From assembly GCA_036785325.1 (NCBI GenBank), contig JAXIVH010000007.1, positions 11,109,219-11,173,218 on the forward strand: 64,000 nt of DNA. Reading direction: 5' to 3'. Below the pieces are notes generated by a model that saw nothing but the letters and a program-made list of their open reading frames with translations, was not told the origin of the DNA and searched no databases. Numbering within the stretch: position 1 is the first letter of the stretch; every line of letters begins with the position of its first letter. Positions 41,748 to 52,389 of this stretch are shown piece by piece. The DNA is from Urophycis tenuis (taxonomy: Eukaryota; Chordata; Actinopteri; Gadiformes; Phycidae). The translations under genes and the position numbers were made by a program.

Positions 41748-42039
41748 GTCCAAGTGCTGAGGACAGCATCAGTTCACAGAAGGATGTCCAACATGCCATT
41801 GAGGATTCTGCCGTGGTGCTCTCCTGCACATATGATATTAATCTGGTTTCCAGTCTCCTATGGTACCGCCAGTACCCTGGCTCCCCACCACGGTTCCTTA
41901 TCATGGACTACTCAGGATACATAACGAGTCCAATACCAGGACTGAACATCACACATATCAAACAACAGAGTCTTGTGGAGCTACAGATCTCATCTGCTGC
42001 AGTGACAGACTCTGCTCTGTACTACTGTGCTCTGTAGCC
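41748..42039 (+). CDS. V5: V exon with stop next to the heptamer
   Basis: The exon follows TTTCAG (41742-41747) and reads in frame through VVLSCTYDINLVSSLLWYRQYPG, PPRFLIMDYSG and SAAVTDSALYYCAL, then TAG at 42035-42037, five bases before the heptamer. Both Cys, the core Trp and the YYC motif are kept. Bases after the second Cys codons are commonly trimmed during V(D)J joining, so the stop need not inactivate the gene. The greater problem is the leader: none with start, hydrophobic run and GT donor was found in the 600 bp upstream. It is either a pseudogene or a V with an unrecognised leader. Confidence 0.65.
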
Positions 42040-42077
42040 CACAGTGACAGGAAACACAGACTCACTGTACAAAAACC
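42040..42077 (+). promoter_or_regulatory. V5 recombination signal
   Basis: CACAGTG 42040-42046, a 22-nt spacer, and ACAAAAACC 42069-42077. The following 70 bp is the flank also found at 9270-9350. Confidence 0.85.
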
Positions 42078-42220
42078 TGAAAGGGAACTTTGTCATTGCC
42101 TTCAACTATGTTTCAGGGGATGGGCATCTGGAGAGGTGAATTCACCACTAGTGAAGGCACAATATGTTACAACAGAGATACAGAGGTAGTGTGTTGAGTA
42201 GCACGCCTCCCATGTTGTTT

Positions 42221-45200
42221 CAAATTGGAAATACAGGATTGGTGGTACTCCTGCTGGGCATTTCTGCCTGACGCACCTCCTCCGGCGCCTTTGGAATGTT
42301 TGTGTACCCTGAACACTTTGGGCCTAACTGGGTCATCAGCTGGGGACCACCGGTCGTTGATGTTTCGCTCCTTTAACCCCAGGACATCGACCGGTGGCGG
42401 AGCGATGGCTGGGATTTCTCCCTGCCAACCCCACTGATGCCCTAGGTGTTACTCGGCCCCCAGCTCCTATCCTTCCTCCGCAGCCACAACCAGAAGCTGC
42501 CTTTCTCTGCCTCCTCCGCCAGCTCCTTTGACGCTCTCCGGAGGCCAGCCCCTGTGCACCCGAGATCTCTGAGCAGGCGAGAGGTTGAAGAGCCCACAAA
42601 GCCCCTGCACCCCACCTCGACAGGGCATATAGTGGCTTTCCAGCCCGCCTCCCTGCACTCCGCTGCCAGGTCTGAATACTTTTCCCTTTTCCTCTCATGT
42701 GCAGCTTCTAGCCCCTCCTCCCATGGGACAGTGAGCTCCACCAAGAGGACTGCCTTGCTGGCCGCAGACCACAGCACCATGTCTGGCCGCAGTGGTGTTT
42801 CGGTGATCTCCCTGGGGAACTGCAGCTGCCTTCCGAGGTCGACTCTCATGCTCCACTCGCTGCCAGGTGAGAGGAGCCTTCCCAAGTTTGATGGGCGGGG
42901 GGCATTGATGTTCTCGCCAGCCCTTGCAAACTGGATGGTGTGTCTTGCTGGGGTAGCTGGCCGGCTGTTCGCTTCCCGTCTGCATGATTCGGCTACCTCT
43001 GCCAGCTTCTTCAGGACAGCATCGTGCCGCCATCTGTAGCGGCCTTGGGACAGCGCGGTCTTGCAGCCCGAGAGGATGTGCCGGAGGCTAGCATTGACGG
43101 TTTGACAGAGGGGGCAGACCTCTTCAGCGCCGAACCACAGGTGGAGATTCTGGGGGCAAGGTAGCGTGTTGTAGGTTGCTCGGATCAGGAAGCTGAGCCT
43201 GGCTTGAGGGGTCTTCCACAGGTCGGGCCACGTCATAGGCCTGTCTATGACACCTTCCCATGACGTCCAGCCTCCCTGTCTCCTCTGGGCCACCGCTTTG
43301 ATGGTATAGCGTTCCTGCTCCGACCTTGCCACTTCCGTCACCACCATGGTTTTTCTCTCCCACTTGGAGGCCTTAGACCAGAAGAGGGGGGTCTCACTCC
43401 GGCCAAGACCTGCTCGACCCACTTGGACCCTGCCGACCACCTCACGATGCTTTAGCCTGCCGATTGCCTGGTCGACCTCTTCCTCTGCTCTCCACCTCCT
43501 TCCTGTTCGCACTTGGGTTCCCGCTGCCCTGACCAGGTGATCGGAGGATTCTCTCAACTCCAACACCATCCGGGCCTTCTCCTTCTTGTACCCCAGGCTG
43601 ATGGAGTGCAGCGGCAGTTGGAGTGTGCTCCGACCGAAGAGGCCCACATCTGAGAGGCATCTTGGCAGCCCCAGCCACTTCCTAATAAAGGAGTTTGCCA
43701 GTTGGTCCAGCTTGCTTGCAAATGATGAAGGAACCTCGCTCACCTTCAGCGGCCACATCACCCGATGGTAGAGTATGTGCTGGTAGCACCATACCTTGTA
43801 TTTGCCTGGGAGCTGGCTCCGATGGATCCTGGACAGACCATCTGCGAGCTGCTTCCTCACAGCCTCTCCCGCCTGCTTGTCAGAGAGCTCTGCTGTGTAG
43901 GAGCGCCCCAGGCTACGGATGGGTTGCTTCGATAGCAGCGGGATCTCCTCGCCGCCTGCAGTGAAGATGGTGTGGTCGTTCCTGACCCCTTTCCTGAGGG
44001 ACAGGCTTCGGGACTTGGATGGCTTGACCTTCATTCTCGCCCAGCCTACAAGCTCGTCAATCCTCTTCAGCAGTCTTGTTGTACATGCTGCTGTCTGGAG
44101 GATGGTGGTGACGTCATCCATAAAGCCTCGCAGCGGTGGTAGCCTTTGGCCAGATGGCAGCTTTACTCCTCCGACCATCGTCCTCGCCCCGATGAGGATG
44201 ATCTCGAAGGCCGCGATGAACAGGATGGGAGAGATGGAACATCCCATCGCTATGCCCACCTCGAGCTGCTGCCATCCCGTGGTGAAGTCCTGGTGGACAC
44301 AGGACATCTGCAGGTCTGCAAAGTACTTGGCCACCAGGTCTTTGATGCAGTCAGGCGTGTGGAAGAAGTCCAAGGCGAAGCTTATCAGTTGGTGCGGGAC
44401 GGACCCGTAAGCGTTGGCGAGATCCAACCACACAACATGGAGGTCGTTCTTCTCTCTCCTTGCCCTTTGGATTTGCTCCCAAATGACGGCTGAGTGCTCC
44501 ACGCACCCTGGGAATCCTGGGACACCGGCCTTCTGACAGCTGGTGTCTATGTAGCTGTTACTCGTGAGGAAGCTGGTCAACCTCTTGGCCATGATGGAAA
44601 AGAAGATCTTCCCTTCCACATTTAACAGAGCGATGCTCCTAAATTGGCCGATCGAGTTGGAGTTCTGTTCCTTCGGGATGAGGACTGTAACAGCTCTCTG
44701 CCATTCTGAAGGGATGAGGTTCTTCTTCCACGCAACTTGCAGGAGTTTCCACAGGATTTTCAGAACCCCCGGGCAGTACTTGTACAGCTTGTACGGTACG
44801 CCGTTGGGACCAGGGGCTGAGGCTGCTCTTGCCTTCCGAACCACATCTCCAACCTCGCTGAGTTTGGGGGGAGCCGTGTTGAAAGGGATGACTGGGGGGG
44901 CTGGCCGAGGAACATAACCCGGGGATCCCAGCGGGATGGTTTTTGCTGGGTCGCTGTATTGCTCCCTTATATGCTCCTCGAGCTCTGCCTTTGAGATCTC
45001 CAGTTTCCCACTCCTCTTGTCCTCCAGCAGTTGTCTTGCATGCTTGAAGGGGTTCTTGAAGAAGTTGCTCCTCTCTTTCTCCTTCCTCCTTCTGCGCTGG
45101 CGAATCCGCTCTGCCCTCCTCAAGTTGGAGAGGCTCATCTTCACCTCCTCCCACAGTGGCTTCAAGCCCTCTTTCTCCTCCTGGCTTGCCTTCCTCCACT

Positions 45201-46139
45201 GCTTACGGAGTTGGCGCCGCCTCCACACCAATTGCTCGATCGCTCTTTCCCTCCTTCCTATCTGCTTGGGGGCTGCTCTTCGCCTCTCTGCTACCACTCC
45301 AAATCGGCTCCTGCACTCCTCGTACAAGATGTCTCCCAAGGTGTTAAGCTTGGTTTCCACCTGGCCACGGAGAGAATGCTCCAGGAGTACGGTGATGTCG
45401 TTGTCCAGCTTCTGCCAAACTGCGGACTCGTTGGCTTTTGGCCACTTGATAGCCTGCCTCCGCCCGGGTTCTTTCTTCTCCCTTCTCTGAAATGGTTGCT
45501 GGTTGTTGCTCGTTGATGTTCCGGGTGTGCTTCCAGTACCACTTACCAAGGGACTTTCCTCCACCACCAGCCCTGGTCGCTGGTTTTTGCTCATTGATGT
45601 TCCGGGTGTGTTTCCGGTACCACTTACCAGGGGACTTTCCTCCACCACCAGCCCTTCTCCCTCATGCCTTTCGTCTGCAGCGTTGGACCCTTCTGCTCTG
45701 TGGTTTGAGACCTGGCTTTTGGTTCCTAGTGTCTGACCTGCGGTTGCAGTGCACTGTTGCTGCTGACCCCTTGTGGTGCACCTCGTCTTTCCTTGGTGGA
45801 TTCGCAGACCCCTGAAGGTTGTTACCTTTTCCCACCCACACCTGCATTTCCGCGATATCCTAGAATCTTTGTCCGGTTCCGTTCCAGTCGTTGCCGTGAG
45901 GTCTGTCCTTTTTGGCCCTTCTTCCACCCCGCCTCTCGGAGGGCCGTCGGGTTGTCTTCCTTTATGCGACTTCGTAGTGAGTTTGGGTGTCCTTTGCAGG
46001 ACTAGTGGGTAGGGTAACTAGCCCCCCACTCCCGGTGCAGACTTTCCTGCGGTCATCCAGTCTTTCCTGGCTGTCTTTCAGTCTTTCCTGAACGCCAACT
46101 GCTCTTTCACAGTAGTCACTGGATCCTGTCCAGGAGAAT
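42221..46139 (-). mobile_element. R2-superclade (HERO-like) LINE, copy A, full length
   Basis: 3919 bp on the reverse strand: 5' region 46139-45928, ORF 45927-42442, 3' end at 42221. It joins copy B head to tail: the 5' end of A (46139) touches the 3' end of B (46140). Copies A and B look identical over the shared 3.7 kb. The flank before 42221 is GTTT, and GTTT also follows the truncated 5' end of copy B at 49828. Confidence 0.85.
42442..45927 (-). CDS. LINE ORF: zinc finger, reverse transcriptase, restriction-like endonuclease
   Basis: Intact 1161-residue protein for target-primed reverse transcription in the nucleus. A CXC-H-C zinc finger lies at residues 28-50 (Cys28, Cys30, His44, Cys50). 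Two tandem copies of a VVEESPLVSGTG block follow, then a basic helical region. RT motifs include ASAPGPNGVPYKLYKYCPG, EGKIFFSIMAKRL, VWLDLANAYGSVPH and a catalytic FMDD in place of the usual FADD/YADD. Near the C-terminus is a CX2CX8HX4C knuckle (CPLC...H...C), then RPDMVLWSA and VLLVELTVPWEE, the PD-(D/E)XK core of the restriction-like endonuclease of R2-group LINEs. There is no APE endonuclease. The FMDD and spacing fit HERO-like elements best, from memory of family style. Confidence 0.88.
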   Translation of the reverse strand: MEEGPKRTDLTATTGTEPDKDSRISRKCRCGWEKVTTFRGLRIHQGKTRCTTRGQQQQCTATAGQTLGTKSQVSNHRAEGSNAADERHEGEGLVVEESPLVSGTGNTPGTSMSKNQRPGLVVEESPLVSGTGSTPGTSTSNNQQPFQRREKKEPGRRQAIKWPKANESAVWQKLDNDITVLLEHSLRGQVETKLNTLGDILYEECRSRFGVVAERRRAAPKQIGRRERAIEQLVWRRRQLRKQWRKASQEEKEGLKPLWEEVKMSLSNLRRAERIRQRRRRKEKERSNFFKNPFKHARQLLEDKRSGKLEISKAELEEHIREQYSDPAKTIPLGSPGYVPRPAPPVIPFNTAPPKLSEVGDVVRKARAASAPGPNGVPYKLYKYCPGVLKILWKLLQVAWKKNLIPSEWQRAVTVLIPKEQNSNSIGQFRSIALLNVEGKIFFSIMAKRLTSFLTSNSYIDTSCQKAGVPGFPGCVEHSAVIWEQIQRARREKNDLHVVWLDLANAYGSVPHQLISFALDFFHTPDCIKDLVAKYFADLQMSCVHQDFTTGWQQLEVGIAMGCSISPILFIAAFEIILIGARTMVGGVKLPSGQRLPPLRGFMDDVTTILQTAACTTRLLKRIDELVGWARMKVKPSKSRSLSLRKGVRNDHTIFTAGGEEIPLLSKQPIRSLGRSYTAELSDKQAGEAVRKQLADGLSRIHRSQLPGKYKVWCYQHILYHRVMWPLKVSEVPSSFASKLDQLANSFIRKWLGLPRCLSDVGLFGRSTLQLPLHSISLGYKKEKARMVLELRESSDHLVRAAGTQVRTGRRWRAEEEVDQAIGRLKHREVVGRVQVGRAGLGRSETPLFWSKASKWERKTMVVTEVARSEQERYTIKAVAQRRQGGWTSWEGVIDRPMTWPDLWKTPQARLSFLIRATYNTLPCPQNLHLWFGAEEVCPLCQTVNASLRHILSGCKTALSQGRYRWRHDAVLKKLAEVAESCRREANSRPATPARHTIQFARAGENINAPRPSNLGRLLSPGSEWSMRVDLGRQLQFPREITETPLRPDMVLWSAASKAVLLVELTVPWEEGLEAAHERKREKYSDLAAECREAGWKATICPVEVGCRGFVGSSTSRLLRDLGCTGAGLRRASKELAEEAEKGSFWLWLRRKDRSWGPSNT

Positions 46140-49100
46140 CAAATTGGAAATACAGGATTGGTGGTACTCCTGCTGGGCATTTCTGCCTGACGCACCTCCT
46201 CCGGCGCCTTTGGAATGTTTGTGTACCCTGAACACTTTGGGCCTAACTGGGTCATCAGCTGGGGACCACCGGTCGTTGATGTTTCGCTCCTTTAACCCCA
46301 GGACATCGACCGGTGGCGGAGCGATGGCTGGGATTTCTCCCTGCCAACCCCACTGATGCCCTAGGTGTTACTCGGCCCCCAGCTCCTATCCTTCCTCCGC
46401 AGCCACAACCAGAAGCTGCCTTTCTCTGCCTCCTCCGCCAGCTCCTTTGACGCTCTCCGGAGGCCAGCCCCTGTGCACCCGAGATCTCTGAGCAGGCGAG
46501 AGGTTGAAGAGCCCACAAAGCCCCTGCACCCCACCTCGACAGGGCATATAGTGGCTTTCCAGCCCGCCTCCCTGCACTCCGCTGCCAGGTCTGAATACTT
46601 TTCCCTTTTCCTCTCATGTGCAGCTTCTAGCCCCTCCTCCCATGGGACAGTGAGCTCCACCAAGAGGACTGCCTTGCTGGCCGCAGACCACAGCACCATG
46701 TCTGGCCGCAGTGGTGTTTCGGTGATCTCCCTGGGGAACTGCAGCTGCCTTCCGAGGTCGACTCTCATGCTCCACTCGCTGCCAGGTGAGAGGAGCCTTC
46801 CCAAGTTTGATGGGCGGGGGGCATTGATGTTCTCGCCAGCCCTTGCAAACTGGATGGTGTGTCTTGCTGGGGTAGCTGGCCGGCTGTTCGCTTCCCGTCT
46901 GCATGATTCGGCTACCTCTGCCAGCTTCTTCAGGACAGCATCGTGCCGCCATCTGTAGCGGCCTTGGGACAGCGCGGTCTTGCAGCCCGAGAGGATGTGC
47001 CGGAGGCTAGCATTGACGGTTTGACAGAGGGGGCAGACCTCTTCAGCGCCGAACCACAGGTGGAGATTCTGGGGGCAAGGTAGCGTGTTGTAGGTTGCTC
47101 GGATCAGGAAGCTGAGCCTGGCTTGAGGGGTCTTCCACAGGTCGGGCCACGTCATAGGCCTGTCTATGACACCTTCCCATGACGTCCAGCCTCCCTGTCT
47201 CCTCTGGGCCACCGCTTTGATGGTATAGCGTTCCTGCTCCGACCTTGCCACTTCCGTCACCACCATGGTTTTTCTCTCCCACTTGGAGGCCTTAGACCAG
47301 AAGAGGGGGGTCTCACTCCGGCCAAGACCTGCTCGACCCACTTGGACCCTGCCGACCACCTCACGATGCTTTAGCCTGCCGATTGCCTGGTCGACCTCTT
47401 CCTCTGCTCTCCACCTCCTTCCTGTTCGCACTTGGGTTCCCGCTGCCCTGACCAGGTGATCGGAGGATTCTCTCAACTCCAACACCATCCGGGCCTTCTC
47501 CTTCTTGTACCCCAGGCTGATGGAGTGCAGCGGCAGTTGGAGTGTGCTCCGACCGAAGAGGCCCACATCTGAGAGGCATCTTGGCAGCCCCAGCCACTTC
47601 CTAATAAAGGAGTTTGCCAGTTGGTCCAGCTTGCTTGCAAATGATGAAGGAACCTCGCTCACCTTCAGCGGCCACATCACCCGATGGTAGAGTATGTGCT
47701 GGTAGCACCATACCTTGTATTTGCCTGGGAGCTGGCTCCGATGGATCCTGGACAGACCATCTGCGAGCTGCTTCCTCACAGCCTCTCCCGCCTGCTTGTC
47801 AGAGAGCTCTGCTGTGTAGGAGCGCCCCAGGCTACGGATGGGTTGCTTCGATAGCAGCGGGATCTCCTCGCCGCCTGCAGTGAAGATGGTGTGGTCGTTC
47901 CTGACCCCTTTCCTGAGGGACAGGCTTCGGGACTTGGATGGCTTGACCTTCATTCTCGCCCAGCCTACAAGCTCGTCAATCCTCTTCAGCAGTCTTGTTG
48001 TACATGCTGCTGTCTGGAGGATGGTGGTGACGTCATCCATAAAGCCTCGCAGCGGTGGTAGCCTTTGGCCAGATGGCAGCTTTACTCCTCCGACCATCGT
48101 CCTCGCCCCGATGAGGATGATCTCGAAGGCCGCGATGAACAGGATGGGAGAGATGGAACATCCCATCGCTATGCCCACCTCGAGCTGCTGCCATCCCGTG
48201 GTGAAGTCCTGGTGGACACAGGACATCTGCAGGTCTGCAAAGTACTTGGCCACCAGGTCTTTGATGCAGTCAGGCGTGTGGAAGAAGTCCAAGGCGAAGC
48301 TTATCAGTTGGTGCGGGACGGACCCGTAAGCGTTGGCGAGATCCAACCACACAACATGGAGGTCGTTCTTCTCTCTCCTTGCCCTTTGGATTTGCTCCCA
48401 AATGACGGCTGAGTGCTCCACGCACCCTGGGAATCCTGGGACACCGGCCTTCTGACAGCTGGTGTCTATGTAGCTGTTACTCGTGAGGAAGCTGGTCAAC
48501 CTCTTGGCCATGATGGAAAAGAAGATCTTCCCTTCCACATTTAACAGAGCGATGCTCCTAAATTGGCCGATCGAGTTGGAGTTCTGTTCCTTCGGGATGA
48601 GGACTGTAACAGCTCTCTGCCATTCTGAAGGGATGAGGTTCTTCTTCCACGCAACTTGCAGGAGTTTCCACAGGATTTTCAGAACCCCCGGGCAGTACTT
48701 GTACAGCTTGTACGGTACGCCGTTGGGACCAGGGGCTGAGGCTGCTCTTGCCTTCCGAACCACATCTCCAACCTCGCTGAGTTTGGGGGGAGCCGTGTTG
48801 AAAGGGATGACTGGGGGGGCTGGCCGAGGAACATAACCCGGGGATCCCAGCGGGATGGTTTTTGCTGGGTCGCTGTATTGCTCCCTTATATGCTCCTCGA
48901 GCTCTGCCTTTGAGATCTCCAGTTTCCCACTCCTCTTGTCCTCCAGCAGTTGTCTTGCATGCTTGAAGGGGTTCTTGAAGAAGTTGCTCCTCTCTTTCTC
49001 CTTCCTCCTTCTGCGCTGGCGAATCCGCTCTGCCCTCCTCAAGTTGGAGAGGCTCATCTTCACCTCCTCCCACAGTGGCTTCAAGCCCTCTTTCTCCTCC

Positions 49101-49827
49101 TGGCTTGCCTTCCTCCACTGCTTACGGAGTTGGCGCCGCCTCCACACCAATTGCTCGATCGCTCTTTCCCTCCTTCCTATCTGCTTGGGGGCTGCTCTTC
49201 GCCTCTCTGCTACCACTCCAAATCGGCTCCTGCACTCCTCGTACAAGATGTCTCCCAAGGTGTTAAGCTTGGTTTCCACCTGGCCACGGAGAGAATGCTC
49301 CAGGAGTACGGTGATGTCGTTGTCCAGCTTCTGCCAAACTGCGGACTCGTTGGCTTTTGGCCACTTGATAGCCTGCCTCCGCCCGGGTTCTTTCTTCTCC
49401 CTTCTCTGAAATGGTTGCTGGTTGTTGCTCGTTGATGTTCCGGGTGTGCTTCCAGTACCACTTACCAAGGGACTTTCCTCCACCACCAGCCCTGGTCGCT
49501 GGTTTTTGCTCATTGATGTTCCGGGTGTGTTTCCGGTACCACTTACCAGGGGACTTTCCTCCACCACCAGCCCTTCTCCCTCATGCCTTTCGTCTGCAGC
49601 GTTGGACCCTTCTGCTCTGTGGTTTGAGACCTGGCTTTTGGTTCCTAGTGTCTGACCTGCGGTTGCAGTGCACTGTTGCTGCTGACCCCTTGTGGTGCAC
49701 CTCGTCTTTCCTTGGTGGATTCGCAGACCCCTGAAGGTTGTTACCTTTTCCCACCCACACCTGCATTTCCGCGATATCCTAGAATCTTTGTCCGGTTCCG
49801 TTCCAGTCGTTGCCGTGAGGTCTGTCC
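46140..49827 (-). mobile_element. R2-superclade LINE, copy B, 5' truncated
   Basis: Same sequence as copy A from the 3' end (46140) to the equivalent of 45908, then flank. It lacks about 231 bp of 5' end including the start codon. It ends 7 bp before the leader ATG of V6. Confidence 0.85.
46361..49827 (-). pseudogene. LINE ORF copy B, start codon missing, otherwise open
   Basis: The frame is open from the truncation point to the stop at 46361 and encodes the same protein as copy A without the first six or seven residues. The next in-frame Met is at 49567, inside the VVEESP repeat and after the zinc finger. RT (FMDD) and the endonuclease core are intact. The product would lack the N-terminal finger unless it starts elsewhere. 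Confidence 0.82.
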
Positions 49828-49834
49828 GTTTAAG

Positions 49835-50151
49835 ATGATGTCAGTCCTCTTTCTACTTGTAGTTTGGAAATTACCAGGTAAGCCTTGGCCCACCTAAAAT
49901 ATCAGAGTGAATATTAAAAGAGATTTGTATCTCCATGGTAACGTGTTCACAGATAAACCTCATCTTCTACAGGTGGTAATGGTGTTGACCTGACTCCTGT
50001 AAAGAAGGAAGAGAACAGTTTAGAAGGTACAACCGTTACGGCTCTCTCGATCTGCTGAGTAGAATGGTATTGTCAGTACCTTGGAGAACCTCCACAGTGC
50101 CTGCTGTACATCTCAGGACTTGGTATCAATAGGACATCAGTTATTTTACTA
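49835..50151 (+). pseudogene. V6: V segment, truncated, with stop
   Basis: The leader exon 49835-49877 (MMSVLFLLVVWKLP plus one base, GT at 49878) is intact. The V exon starts at 49973 after TACAG and reads GNGVDLTPVKKEENSLEGTTV, then a TGA at 50056 close to the first Cys. The remainder (EWYCQYLGEPPQCLLYIS) lacks the CDR1 region and stops resembling a V near 50151. There is no YYC motif or recombination signal. Copy B of the LINE lies immediately upstream. Confidence 0.75.
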
Positions 50152-50229
50152 TGTAATTCTCAAACATGATGTGAGAATTAAATAGTAAAGTTACACAATC
50201 ATTGCCACATACTTTCCCCCCTTTCACCC

Positions 50230-51190
50230 CTGCGTCTGTGTCTTCAGTGTGATATGTGTGATTCTATGGCTGGTTAAGGCCCTTCTTGTTGACAGCATCC
50301 ATGTTTGATGTCCACTCCAGTTTGTTGTCCAGCACCACCCCAGGTATTTGTAGGACTCCACCACGTCAACATCAACCCCACCACCATCTCATTTGTCTTT
50401 GCAACGTTCAGCTGCAGGTGGTTCTCCCCACACCACCCACAATTTTGTCGACCAGGTCCCTGTACTTACCTCCCACCCTCTACATGCCCCAAAATGGCCG
50501 TGTAATCATAGTATTTCTGCAGATGACACAACTCACCAGTGGCGAAGTGGGGCACTCAAAGCCACTGGGAGAATTCTGACTGGCTCAGCCCACCCCCGGC
50601 ACACCACCAGCCGTCCACTGGCCCAACCCCCCCCCCCTACATTTATGTCACTTTAAAATACAAAATCTATTTTTTTTATGTAGATGAAGAAGACCCAGAT
50701 TATTTCATGTTTTGGAATAAATCTGTCATTTTTTAGCATTTAGCTGCATCCCTCTCCAGCATCCGCTTCTTCTTTATTCTGTCCTTTTCAGCACCTCCTT
50801 TCTCCTTTCTTAATCTCACAGACTGCAGTCTGGCTATCAGATATTCACACCAATGTGATGAGAGGAGAATCCACCTGCATGTTCTCCAGTTTTGCCTTCA
50901 GCAGCTTGGGCTGGATGGTGTCGAAGGCGCTGGAGAAGTCAAAGAACATGATGTGGACCGAGGTGTTTGGTCTGTCCAGGGCAGAGTAGGCCTCCTGCAA
51001 CATGTAGATGATTGCATCATCATCCCAAATATGGGACTGATATTCAAATTGGAAGGGGTCCTGTGATGGACACACAAGAGATCTGAGGTGTGCAAAAACA
51101 AGCCTCTCCATGACCTTCATGATGTGAGAGGTCAGTGCAATTGACCTGTGGTCATCCAGTGACAGAGGATGTCCTCTTTTGGGAACTGCC
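50230..51190 (-). mobile_element. LINE fragment, antisense, between V6 and V7
   Basis: The reverse strand of 51120-50845 reads MKVMERLVFAHLRSLV, DPFQFEYQ, FFDFSSAFDTIQPKLL (RT palm). 50530-50240 holds the later RT part in broken frames, with an insert or rearrangement at about 50575-50820. It is the same broad L2/Rex style as 26880-28945. Confidence 0.7.
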
Positions 51191-51378
51191 TCATTTAAAA
51201 TAGTTGATGCAATCGATAGTTTGTTACAGTATATTGCTCAGGAAATGGATGAATTGCTCATACTGAATCAATTTCAGGTAACAGACCAGGATGGCAGTTG
51301 CCTTTGTCATTTCTGTTCTGTCATTTCTGTGAACATTAAGGTTGAGATGCTCTGGTATGAATGAATAAGAGGAGTGCC

Positions 51379-51480
51379 AGTGATATCACTGTCCTTCCTC
51401 ATTAGAGTATAAATGATCGTCCTCTCTCTCTTCCCCTCCAACTGTAAACATGGAACACTGGCTGATAAAACACATCTAAT
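51379..51480 (+). pseudogene. Stranded V promoter with dead leader
   Basis: Decamer AGTGATATCA 51379-51388, TATAAAT 51408-51414, then ATG at 51450 reading MEHWLIKHI and a stop. It matches the V1 promoter and leader (8036-8125) but has lost the second half of the leader. It lies about 390 bp upstream of the true V7 leader. Confidence 0.65.
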
Positions 51481-51867
51481 CATCACAACATTCATTTCTT
51501 AATAATTCCACTAATTTATAATTAATCGTTTCCTAAAGACATTTACGATTTGTTTGACTTGCCAAATTCTGTACTAATTCTGTACTTTATTCTCTTGTCA
51601 TTTTATTTTGAATTTAAAAAACTTTGGTTTACTTGTGTAGACTTTATCAGCATGGTGACCAAAGTGTTTTTCAACTGTACCTCTTAGTTATTCTGAAGGT
51701 GGGATCTCTTATCCACCACTAGAGATCAGTATTATCAAGAAGGTGTTGAAGTATTTTATCAAAATGTCTGGTCTTTCTGTCTTTAACACTTGGTACCATG
51801 AAGAGAATAAGCCTCATACTTGAGGTGAACACCAGATGGTTTTTCTTGTTGTGAACCTTCTGTTGAG

Positions 51868-52389
51868 ATGGAAACCTGGATGTGGATTATCACTGCTGCT
51901 CTTCTGTCTGGTGAGATGAATACCTCATGCTTCACGCTACATGTATGACTGAATTACTAAACATGTTATTAACATTGGTTGTTATTATTAATGATAATAA
52001 TGATAATGATAATAATATTATCATTATTCTCTTGGGTTCTTTATGGTCCATGTCAATATAACACCTCCATTTTGTTGACGTTTTCCAGGGCTCATAGCTG
52101 GGGACTCCATCTCTCCTAATGAACAGCAAGTCAGTGGAAAAGAGGGACAATCTGTGAAGCTCAGATGCTCATATGATAAAAGTGATGAATATGTTATGCT
52201 TTATTGGTACATACATCTTTCTAATCAGGCTCCACAGTTTATACTCTATAAAGGAGCAAGATCTTGGAGTGGTCAAGATAATATTCCTGACACTCGTTTT
52301 CAGTCCACAACATCCAGAAGATCAACTGAACTCACCATAACACAGCTAACCCTGGCAGACTCAGCTCTCTACTACTGTGCTCTAGAGAA
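51868..52389 (+). CDS. V7: TCR alpha/delta-type V segment, intact
   Basis: The leader exon 51868-51910 (METWMWIITAALLS plus one base) has donor GT at 51911. The V exon 52089-52389 follows TTTTCCAG. Reading: GLIAGDSISPNEQQVSG, then VKLRCSYDKS with the first Cys, YWYIHLSNQAPQFILYKGAR with the core Trp, and LTITQLTLADSALYYCALEN at the heptamer. It is open and complete. V3 is its decayed duplicate, flank included. Confidence 0.88.

Noticed and set aside
42446..45815. Many long + strand ORFs opposite the LINE (for example 42446-43039 and 44936-45490)
   Set aside because: They are shadows of the reverse-strand ORF, repeated identically in copy B.
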